Part shown: positions 33,826 to 41,001 of the stretch, piece by piece
How positions within the stretch are numbered: the first letter of the stretch is position 1
How the letters are laid out: the number at the start of each line of letters is the position of its first letter
Origin: Streptomyces sp. NBC_01454
Lineage (GTDB): Bacteria; Actinomycetota; Actinomycetes; Streptomycetales; Streptomycetaceae
Assembly: GCF_036227565.1 (NCBI RefSeq)
Contig: NZ_CP109460.1
Span: 1,240,001-1,304,000 of the forward strand
Reading direction: 5' to 3'
DNA: 64,000 nucleotides
Program-made: the position numbers and the translations under genes
The notes under the pieces: model-generated
Told to the model about the DNA's origin: nothing
Databases searched by the model: none
The model's input: only the letters and a program-made list of their open reading frames with translations

Positions 33826-35325
33826 GTGCGTCACAGACTCCTCGTCCCGGGCGCGGCCGCACTCAGCCTGGTGCTGGCGGTCCCGGCCTCCGCGGCCGAC
33901 TTCACCCCGGGCGCTCCGGGTGTGGGCGACACCTACTACCCCGAGAGCGGGAACGGCGGATACGACGTTTCCCACTACGATCTGCGGCTCAAGTACCAGC
34001 CGAAAACGGATCTGCTGGAGGGCACGGCGACGCTGCTCGCCACGACCACCCAGGACCTCTCCCGCTTCAACCTGGACTTCGCGCTGAAGGTCAGCGAAAT
34101 CCGGGTCAACGGCACGAAGGCCCGCTTCGCCACCTCCGGCAAGCACGAGCTGGAGGTCACCCCGGCCACCCCGCTGGAGAAGGGCAAGCAGATCAGCGTC
34201 GTCGTGCGCTACGCGGGCAAGCCCTCCGAAGTGAAGATCGACAACTACAGCGGCTGGGCCCGTACGCCCGACGGCGGTGTGGTCGCACAGGAGCCGGACG
34301 CCGCCGTGTGGTGGTTCCCCAGCAACGACCACCCCACCGACAAGGCGACGTACGACGTCTCGGTGGCGGTCCCGGACGGCACCCAGGCGCTCAGCAACGG
34401 CGTACTGGCCTCGCAGTCCTCCAAGCTGGGCTGGACCCGCTACAACTGGCGCTCGGACAAGCCGCAGGCGACGTATCTGACGACGCTGGCCGTCGGCAAG
34501 TTCGACATCACCACCGACACCACCGCGAACGGCCTGCCGGTGATCAACGCGGTCAGCAAGGACCTCGGCGCGAACGAGGGATCGGCGAGGGCGAGCATCG
34601 CGCGCACCGCCGAGGCCACCGAGTGGCTGGGGAGCGTCTTCGGCCCCTACCCGTTCAACTCGGTGGGCGGCTATGTGCCGAATGTGCCGGCCCACTACGC
34701 GCTGGAGACCCAGACCCGCCCGTTCTACGGGAAGAAGGCCTTCGACAAGGGCACCAACGTGTCCGTCGTGGTGCATGAACTGGCGCACCAGTGGTACGGC
34801 GACAGCGTCTCGCTCAAGGACTGGAAGGACATCTGGATCAACGAGGGCTTCGCGGCCTACAGCCAGTGGCTCTGGTCGGAGAAGGAGGGCGACGGCACCG
34901 CTCAGCAGCTGGCGGACTACGTCTACGCCCAGCACCCGGCCGATGACCCGTTCTGGAAGGTCCGGCCGGGCAACCCGGGCGCGGAGAACCAGTTCGACGA
35001 CGCGGTCTACGACCGTGGCGCGCTGGCCCTGCAGGCGCTCCGCAACAAGGTCGGCGACAAGGTCTTCTTCGGCATCCTCAAGTCCTGGCCGACGGAGCAC
35101 CGGTACGGCAACGCCTCGGTGGCCGACTTCGTGAAGTTCGCCGGGAAGAAGTCCGGCAAGTCGCTGGACGGCTTCTTCGACACCTGGCTCTTCGAGCCGA
35201 CCCGGCCCGCCGCGGGCGCGGGCCGGCAGGCGTTCGGCGCGCCGCACACGGCCGTCGCCGAGCCCAGGTCGTGGCGGCAGATCGCGGCGGCCACCCATGG
35301 CGTGCACGGAGTGCACGGGCACTGA
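33826..35325 (+). CDS. Secreted M1-family metallopeptidase (short aminopeptidase N)
   Basis: A 499-residue exported zinc peptidase. The signal peptide ends near residue 23 (ASA). The zinc motif is His317-Glu318-Leu-Ala-His321 with the third ligand Glu340 in NEGFAAY; ALETQTRP replaces the GAMEN exopeptidase motif region. It ends soon after the catalytic domain and lacks the helical domain IV of full-length PepN, as do other secreted actinobacterial members. GTG start with GGAGG upstream. A His/Gly-rich tail ends the protein. Confidence 0.9.
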   Translation: MRHRLLVPGAAALSLVLAVPASAADFTPGAPGVGDTYYPESGNGGYDVSHYDLRLKYQPKTDLLEGTATLLATTTQDLSRFNLDFALKVSEIRVNGTKARFATSGKHELEVTPATPLEKGKQISVVVRYAGKPSEVKIDNYSGWARTPDGGVVAQEPDAAVWWFPSNDHPTDKATYDVSVAVPDGTQALSNGVLASQSSKLGWTRYNWRSDKPQATYLTTLAVGKFDITTDTTANGLPVINAVSKDLGANEGSARASIARTAEATEWLGSVFGPYPFNSVGGYVPNVPAHYALETQTRPFYGKKAFDKGTNVSVVVHELAHQWYGDSVSLKDWKDIWINEGFAAYSQWLWSEKEGDGTAQQLADYVYAQHPADDPFWKVRPGNPGAENQFDDAVYDRGALALQALRNKVGDKVFFGILKSWPTEHRYGNASVADFVKFAGKKSGKSLDGFFDTWLFEPTRPAAGAGRQAFGAPHTAVAEPRSWRQIAAATHGVHGVHGH

Positions 35326-35347
35326 GCCGGCCGTCACACGCCCCATC

Positions 35348-35379
35348 GCACGGAGCCGGGGACGCCCTCGGCTCCGTGC
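35348..35379. terminator. Bidirectional hairpin terminator
   Basis: An 11-base-pair perfect stem (35348-35358 with 35369-35379) with a 10-base loop, between the convergent M1 peptidase and MpaB-type oxygenase stop codons. Confidence 0.75.
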
Positions 35380-35392
35380 GCGTACCGCGGGC

Positions 35393-36244
35393 TCAGCCGC
35401 GCGCCGCCCGGCGGGCCCGGCGGGCGAGCGGCATGAAACGCAGCCGCTCCGGAAGGGCCGGCACCACGGCGCGCACCACCCGGCCGACGCGGCGCAGCCT
35501 GCGCTCCTGCGCGTCCGTCCACTCCAGGCCCAGGGCATCGCGGGCGTCCGGAGGCATCAGCCCGATCGTGAGGAAGCGCCGGACGCGGGTGAACCGCGGG
35601 CACAGCCACGGCCAGGCCAACCGGAGGAGCAGGCGCAGCCACCGGGGGCCGCGGTCGGGGGCGGGGACCGGCTGGTCCGGCGCGATCAACTCCCGTACCA
35701 CGATGGTCGCTTCGAGCTCGTTCTCGAGGACCTTGCGGTAATACGGCCAGAACTCCTCGATGGTCTGCGGCATATCGCGGTCATGGATGCCCAGCACCCG
35801 GCCGACCTGCAGCCACTCCGCATACAGCTGCCGCTCCTGTGCCTCGGTGAAGGGGCGGCCCAGATACTGCTGGGCGTGGCGGAAGACGGGATAGCCGGTG
35901 GCGTGCACCCAGGCGTAGTAGGTGGGGGTGAGCGCGTGGTACCTGCGGCCGTGTGCGTCGGTCCCCTGAATGGTCTTGTGCAGCCGCCGCAGCCGGCGCC
36001 CCTCCGCGGCCGCGCCCTCACCGCCGTACACCCACAATTGCAGCGAGGTCAGCGACCGCTCGCCGCGTCCCCATGGATCCGTACGGAACACGGAGTGCTC
36101 GTCCACTCCGGCACCCACCGCCGGGTGGGCTACCTGCATGGTCAGCGCCGCCGGCAGGGTCAGCAGCATGCGGATGTCCCCGGCCAGCGACCAGAGCACA
36201 CCTCCGACCGGCGGCGGTTTTGGATCGTTATCTACCGTGTTCAT
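35393..36244 (-). CDS. MpaB/rubber-oxygenase-like (DUF2236) protein
   Basis: A 283-residue protein of the ER-bound oxygenase MpaB/latex-clearing protein family, probably heme-binding. The family core HPAVGAGVDEHS occurs at 40-51, followed by Arg-Thr-Asp-Pro and the YYAWVHAT segment. The role of most bacterial members is unknown; some cleave polyisoprenoid or fatty chains. The ATG at 36244 is used; an ATG five codons earlier (36259) has AGGG eight bases upstream and is an equal alternative. It is divergent from the sphingomyelinase gene. Confidence 0.8.
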   Translation of the reverse strand: MNTVDNDPKPPPVGGVLWSLAGDIRMLLTLPAALTMQVAHPAVGAGVDEHSVFRTDPWGRGERSLTSLQLWVYGGEGAAAEGRRLRRLHKTIQGTDAHGRRYHALTPTYYAWVHATGYPVFRHAQQYLGRPFTEAQERQLYAEWLQVGRVLGIHDRDMPQTIEEFWPYYRKVLENELEATIVVRELIAPDQPVPAPDRGPRWLRLLLRLAWPWLCPRFTRVRRFLTIGLMPPDARDALGLEWTDAQERRLRRVGRVVRAVVPALPERLRFMPLARRARRAARG

Positions 36245-36560
36245 TGCACTACTAATCATACGGCGACACCCTGTGACCGGCGTGGGAGGGCACCGTGTCC
36301 GCGTCACCCGCTCGGGCCCTTTGCGCGGTCCGGGCATCCGGCGCGCCGACGGGTCACCGGCGGGAGGAACGGGCCTCGCGGCCACCCCGGCTCCCGCTCC
36401 CGCGGCCCCCGGCCCGGGGACCCCGAGCCCGCCGGGCCCCCGCCCCCCGCTACCGCTTCGCTCCGTACATCTCACACCCCCCGAGCGGCTACCTGAAAGT
36501 AACCCCAGCTGGTTGGATGAGCGTCGCCGATTCAAGTCCCCACCCCCACAGGGAGATTCA
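36245..36560. other. Divergent intergenic region before the sphingomyelinase gene
   Basis: About 315 bases containing the promoters for the MpaB-type gene and the sphingomyelinase gene and the GGGAG ribosome site of the latter. I see no hairpin or recognised operator. Confidence 0.4.
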
Positions 36561-37532
36561 GTGTCGCACTCCTCGCTGCGCACGTCCCGGATCGCTGCCC
36601 TCGCCGCGGCCCTTGCCGCCGTCACCGTGGCCGCCGCCCCCTCCGCGTCGGCCGCCCCCGTCCCCCATCTGAAGGTGCTCAGTTACAACACCTTCCTGAT
36701 GAGCAAGACGCTGTACCCCAACTGGGGCCAGGACCACCGCGCGCAGGCCATCGCGGACGCGGACTTCTTCCAGGGCAACGACGTCGTCGTGCTCCAGGAG
36801 GCGTTCGACAACTCCGCCTCCGATGCACTGAAGAGCCGGGCCGCGGCGCGGTACCCCTACCAGACACCGGTGGTGGGCCGGAGCCGCAGCGGCTGGGACG
36901 CCACGGGCGGTGCCTACTCGGCCGTCACCCCGGAGGACGGCGGGGTCACGCTGCTGAGCAAGTGGCCCGTCGTCCACAAGGAGCAGTACATCTACAAGGA
37001 CGCCTGCGGGTCGGACTACTTCTCCAACAAGGGCTTCGTCTATGCGGTGTTGGACGTCAACGGCACCAGGGTGCACGTGGTCGGCACCCACGCACAGTCC
37101 ACCGACTCGGGCTGCCGGGCGGGCGAGGCGGCCGCGGACCGCGCCAAGCAGCTCAAGGAGATGGACGCCTTCCTGGACGCCAAGAACATCCCGGCGGACG
37201 AAGAGGTGATGGTGGCCGGCGATCTGAACATCGACTCACACAGCGACGAGTACCACACACTGCTCACCAACGCCGATCTGGCACCCGCCGACAGCCGCAC
37301 CGGACACCCCTACTCCTTCGACACCCAGGAAAACTCGATCGCGAAGTACCGCTACCCGAACGACCCCCGCGAGGACCTGGACTACGTCCTGCACCGCAAC
37401 GGCCACGCCCGGCCCGCCGGATGGCAGAACACCGTGGTGAAGGAGGAGTCGGCACCCTGGACGGTATCCAGCTGGGGCAAGGACTACACCTACACCAACC
37501 TCTCCGACCACTATCCGCTCATCGGCGGCTGA
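36561..37532 (+). CDS. sph: Secreted sphingomyelin phosphodiesterase (EEP superfamily)
   Basis: A 323-residue exported Mg-dependent phosphodiesterase that hydrolyses sphingomyelin or related phospholipids. The signal peptide ends near ASA at about 31. DNase I-fold residues are visible: Asn43 (SYNTF), Glu80 (VVLQE), His177 (GTHAQ), Asp221-x-Asn223 (GDLNID) and Asp316-His317 (NLSDHYPL). GTG start with GGGAG upstream. The protein ends right after the catalytic His, as in other bacterial sphingomyelinases. Confidence 0.92.
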   Translation: MSHSSLRTSRIAALAAALAAVTVAAAPSASAAPVPHLKVLSYNTFLMSKTLYPNWGQDHRAQAIADADFFQGNDVVVLQEAFDNSASDALKSRAAARYPYQTPVVGRSRSGWDATGGAYSAVTPEDGGVTLLSKWPVVHKEQYIYKDACGSDYFSNKGFVYAVLDVNGTRVHVVGTHAQSTDSGCRAGEAAADRAKQLKEMDAFLDAKNIPADEEVMVAGDLNIDSHSDEYHTLLTNADLAPADSRTGHPYSFDTQENSIAKYRYPNDPREDLDYVLHRNGHARPAGWQNTVVKEESAPWTVSSWGKDYTYTNLSDHYPLIGG

Positions 37533-37544
37533 CAGCCTACGGCG

Positions 37545-37584
37545 GGCGGCAGGCGGCAGGCGGCAGGCGGCAGGCGGCAGGCGG
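37545..37584. repeat. Heptanucleotide tandem repeat (AGGCGGC)
   Basis: About 5.7 head-to-tail copies of a 7-base unit between the convergent sphingomyelinase and macro-domain stop codons. The last copy ends in A instead of C and reaches to within a few bases of the macro-domain stop. Confidence 0.9.
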
Positions 37585-37587
37585 AGT

Positions 37588-38004
37588 TCAGCGGTCGTAG
37601 ACCGTCACCGGTATGCCGCACCGGGTCAGCCGGCCGGATATCAGCGGCTCCACCCTGGACCAGACGCCGCCCGCCAACCCGCACCCGATGCGTGGCATAT
37701 GGACGGACGCCCCGAGCTGCCGGGCCCTGGCCGCAATCCGACCGAGCCCGACGTCGATCGCCTCGTCACGCACCGGGGCACCCTCGCTGCTGAAAGGGGC
37801 GCCCCTCTTCGCACTCCTCGAGCCGGGTCGAGAGCTTGAGGGAAGGATCCCCCGCTGCCCGACCACGTTGGCCACCCAGAGGTCGTCGCCCACCTGGACG
37901 AACTGCACCGCACCCAGCCCGAAGTCGTTGTGCGCACGCTCGCCCTTGCCCTCCGGCGCGGTGGCGTCCCCCCTGATGTACGTGATCCCCGTGTTCTCGG
38001 CCAT
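37588..38004 (-). CDS. Macro-domain-like protein with internal deletion
   Basis: A 138-residue relative of the Appr-1-p processing/macro-domain family. It begins normally (ITYIRGDAT at 7-15) and ends normally (HMPRIGCGLAGG at 102-113), but the usual 30-odd residues after the first beta-strand, with the IAHVCND-x-GGWGKG ADP-ribose loop, are absent: residue 21 (Gly) is followed directly by ERAHNDFGLGAV. A Ser/Arg-rich insert of about 24 residues replaces the short loop at 53-76. It may be non-catalytic or decaying. The frame is open, and GAAGAC precedes the ATG. Confidence 0.75.
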   Translation of the reverse strand: MAENTGITYIRGDATAPEGKGERAHNDFGLGAVQFVQVGDDLWVANVVGQRGILPSSSRPGSRSAKRGAPFSSEGAPVRDEAIDVGLGRIAARARQLGASVHMPRIGCGLAGGVWSRVEPLISGRLTRCGIPVTVYDR

Positions 38005-38095
38005 GTCTTCACGGTAGGGCCAGGCACTGACAATCGGCCGGGACCGCACCGCCGGACGCGCCCGGCACCGTACCTGCGGGGCCTGCCACGCACGA

Positions 38096-38133
38096 GGGCG
38101 GTCGCGGACGCCTCTCGGCATCCGCGACCGCCC
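38096..38133 (-). terminator. Hairpin terminator after the amino acid permease
   Basis: A 17-base-pair stem with one mismatch (38096-38112 with 38117-38133) around the loop TCTC, 29 bases after the permease stop. Confidence 0.8.
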
Positions 38134-38162
38134 CAGGTTTCAGGCGCCCCGCTCCCGCGTGG

Positions 38163-39623
38163 CTACTGCGACAGTTCGCGTTCCTTGGCGAGCTGGCTCA
38201 CCCGGCCGCGGACCGCGAACCAGCCGGCCACCAGGGCGGCGGCGAGCACCGGAATGATCATCACGGTCTGCCGGCCGACACCGTCGTCGAACCACATCAG
38301 CACGATGACGCCGAGCAGGAAGACGATGGTGGCGATGTCGGTGACCGGCGTGCCCGGCAGCCGGAAGCGCGGACGCTCGACCAGGCCCTCCTTCGACCTG
38401 CGGACGAACACCATGTGACAGACCATGATCGTGCACCAGGTGCTGATGATGCCCAGCGCCGCGATGTTCAGCACGATCTCGAACGCCTTACCCGGCACGA
38501 CGTAGTTGAGCGCGACGCCCAGCACACAGACCGTGGAGGTGAGCATGATGCCGCCGTACGGCACCTGGTTGCGGTTCATCCGGCCGGCGAACTTGGGCGC
38601 GGACCCCGCCATCGACATGGAGCGCAGGATGCGGCCGGTGGAGTAGAGCCCGGAGTTCAGGCTGGACATCGCCGCGGTCAGCACGACGAGGTTCATCACA
38701 TCGCCCGCCGCCGGCACACCCACGTTGGACAGCACGGTGACGAAGGGGCTCTCACTGCCGGTGTACTTGTTCCACGGCAGCAGCATGGCCAGCAGGATCA
38801 CCGAACCGACGTAGAAGACGCCGACCCGCCACATGATGGAGTTGACGGCCTTGGGCACGACCTTCTCCGGCTCACCGGTCTCACCAGCGGTCACACCGAC
38901 CAGCTCGACCGCGGAGTAGGCGAAGACCACACCCTGCAGGACGATCACGACGGGCAGCAGGCCGGTCGGGAAGATACCGCCGTGGTCGGTGATCAGGTTC
39001 AGACCCGGCGCATGACCGGCGACCGGGTGGTGGGTGGCCAGCAGGAAGATGCCGATGAACATGAAGGCGACCAGCGCGGCGACCTTGATGATCGCGAACC
39101 AGAACTCCAGCTCACCGAAGATCTTCACCGAGATGAGGTTCACCGTCAGCACGACCGCGAGCGCGATCAGCGCCATGACCCACTGGGGAACGCTGGTGAA
39201 CATGCTCCAGTAGTGGGTGTAGAGCGCGATCGCGGTGATGTCGGCGATACCGGTCGTCGACCAGTTGACGACGTACATCCATCCGGCGACGTAGGCGCCC
39301 TTCTCCCCCAGGAACTCGCGGGCGTAGGAGACGAACGAGCCGGACGACGGGCGGTGCAGCACCAGCTCGCCCAGGGCACGTACAACGAAGAAGGCGAAGA
39401 GGCCACAGACCGCGTAGGCGATGGCCAGTGCGGGTCCGGCGGAGTGCAGCCGGCCTCCGGCGCCCAGGAACAACCCGGTGCCGATCGCTCCACCGATGGC
39501 GATCATGTTGATGTGCCGGCCCTTGAGGCCCTTGCTGTAGCCCGCGTCGCCCGCATCCTGCTGGGCGCCGCTCCCCCCGTCAGGTGACCTGTGGGCTGCG
39601 TCGATGACGGTTTCTGTGCTCAC
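38163..39623 (-). CDS. ansP: Amino acid permease, probable L-asparagine permease (AnsP type)
   Basis: A 486-residue APC-superfamily transporter with 12 hydrophobic helices. The consensus IGGAIGTGLFLGAGG in helix 1 and ELGELVLHRPSSGSF-like segment (here RALGELVLHRPSSGSF) fit the AnsP/GabP branch, and overall it reads most like AnsP. A polar N-terminus of about 35 residues precedes helix 1. The start is GTG at 39623, with only a weak GAGA site; the long upstream reading frame is non-coding. Substrate is by resemblance only. Confidence 0.88.
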   Translation of the reverse strand: MSTETVIDAAHRSPDGGSGAQQDAGDAGYSKGLKGRHINMIAIGGAIGTGLFLGAGGRLHSAGPALAIAYAVCGLFAFFVVRALGELVLHRPSSGSFVSYAREFLGEKGAYVAGWMYVVNWSTTGIADITAIALYTHYWSMFTSVPQWVMALIALAVVLTVNLISVKIFGELEFWFAIIKVAALVAFMFIGIFLLATHHPVAGHAPGLNLITDHGGIFPTGLLPVVIVLQGVVFAYSAVELVGVTAGETGEPEKVVPKAVNSIMWRVGVFYVGSVILLAMLLPWNKYTGSESPFVTVLSNVGVPAAGDVMNLVVLTAAMSSLNSGLYSTGRILRSMSMAGSAPKFAGRMNRNQVPYGGIMLTSTVCVLGVALNYVVPGKAFEIVLNIAALGIISTWCTIMVCHMVFVRRSKEGLVERPRFRLPGTPVTDIATIVFLLGVIVLMWFDDGVGRQTVMIIPVLAAALVAGWFAVRGRVSQLAKERELSQ

Positions 39624-40212
39624 TGCTGGTGCATCTCGCTTTCGGGCAGGCTTGAGCGATGGCCGGATTTCGCGGATCGCACGTCCGGCCGACGGCACAC
39701 CCTCCCTGAAGAGCGGCCCCCCGTCTGTGCGCAAGATCACATCGCGTACAGGCCATCTAAGATTTGTCCGTATTTCCAGCGATTTGCCCGGCCTATCTTT
39801 TTGAATGAGGGCCTCAGTTCGCCCGATTCCGGACCTCACTCCGCGCCCGGCACCGCAGATTTTTGAACCCGTTCGGCCCCGCTGCGGCGGATGTTGGCCA
39901 AAACGACAACTTGCTCGATCGCCGACCGCGCGAGGGGGAATGCCCGGCCGACGCCCGCAAACTCCCCTCGATAGCGCGCCGCGCCGCCCAGGCGGGTGCA
40001 GACCCGGCATTCAGGGCCCTCATCCGTCGCGAATCAGCCGTCGGCGAGGTGCATTCGTCCGGTGCGCCGGGCATGCGGAGGAGCGTGGTCACGGTGGCCT
40101 CCTGCGCACGTGCCGCGGAGCCGCGGACGCGCCCGGGCCCGCGGCGGTACCGCCCGGCGGAGAAGGCGCAGAGAGGTTTCACAAGAGTGGTGAGACAGCA
40201 ATACTGTTGAAC
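39624..40212. other. Intergenic region between ansP and the MerR gene
   Basis: About 590 bases with no supportable gene. Bases 39730-39800 are less GC-rich than the surroundings and probably hold the permease promoter. The right end holds the candidate promoter of the MerR gene (40178-40207). Confidence 0.45.
40178..40207 (+). promoter_or_regulatory. Candidate promoter giving a leaderless MerR-type mRNA
   Basis: TTCACA (40178-40183), an 18-base spacer and TACTGT (40202-40207). The expected transcription start, about seven bases on, coincides with the ATG at 40213. No ribosome site precedes that ATG. Confidence 0.4.
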
Positions 40213-40968
40213 ATGATGGAGCCCGCCACCGATCTGACCGTCGACGAGCTGGCCGCCCGCGCCGGCGTCACGGTCCGCACGATCCGCTTCTACAGCACCC
40301 GCGGTCTGCTGCCGCCGCCGGAGATCGGTCCGCGCCGGGTCGGCCGCTACGGGCCGGACCACCTCTCACGGCTCGCGCTCATCGAGGAGCTCCAGCACCA
40401 GGGGCTGACGCTGTCGGCGATCGAGCGCTACCTGGAGCAGCTGCCGCCCGATCTGAGCGCGCAGGACCTGGCCATCCACCGGGCGCTGGTGGCGAGCTGG
40501 ATTCCGGACAAGGCGGAGGACGCGACCCGGGAGCAGCTGGAGCGACGGGTCGGCCGGGCACTGGCCGAGGAGGACGTGGACCGTCTGGCGGCGATGAGTG
40601 TGCTCGTACGGACCGATGACCCGCGGATCTTCCGGGTCGATCCGGGGCTGCTCCACCTGGGCACGCGTCTGCTGGACGTCCCGATCGCGCTGGAGACCAT
40701 CCTCGCGGCGCGCAGCGTGGTCATCGAGCACACCCGTGCGGCGGCCCGGGAGCTCAGCCGGCTCTTCAAGGACGAGGTATGGGAGCCGAACCGGCACGGC
40801 GGGCCGGACGAGGAGGAGATGGCGCGGATGAAGTCGCTGTCGGCCCATATGCAGCCGATGGTGGTGCAGGCACTGGTCACCGCCTTCCAGCGGTCGATGA
40901 AGCAGGAGCTGCGGGAGTCGTTCGGCAAGGAAGGCGACCGGAGCCGGCGGGAGGGGCCCCAGGGGTGA
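40213..40968 (+). CDS. MerR-family transcriptional regulator
   Basis: A 251-residue regulator. The winged helix lies at about 8-75 (TVDELAARAGVTVRTIRFY then the Arg-Arg-Val-Gly-Arg-Tyr wing), followed by a long helical effector region without the Cys pattern of metal sensors. Two ATG codons in tandem (40213 and 40216) are candidates. It is convergent with the beta-oxidation genes and separated from them by a terminator; possible targets include the adjacent permease, upstream in the opposite direction. Confidence 0.88.
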   Translation: MMEPATDLTVDELAARAGVTVRTIRFYSTRGLLPPPEIGPRRVGRYGPDHLSRLALIEELQHQGLTLSAIERYLEQLPPDLSAQDLAIHRALVASWIPDKAEDATREQLERRVGRALAEEDVDRLAAMSVLVRTDDPRIFRVDPGLLHLGTRLLDVPIALETILAARSVVIEHTRAAARELSRLFKDEVWEPNRHGGPDEEEMARMKSLSAHMQPMVVQALVTAFQRSMKQELRESFGKEGDRSRREGPQG

Positions 40969-40969
40969 C

Positions 40970-40996
40970 GGGGGCGGGCCGCCGGGGCCCGCCCCC
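40970..40996. terminator. Bidirectional hairpin terminator
   Basis: An 11-base-pair perfect GC stem (40970-40980 with 40986-40996) and 5-base loop between the convergent MerR and FadB-type genes. Confidence 0.8.
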
Positions 40997-41001
40997 ACCG
41001 T

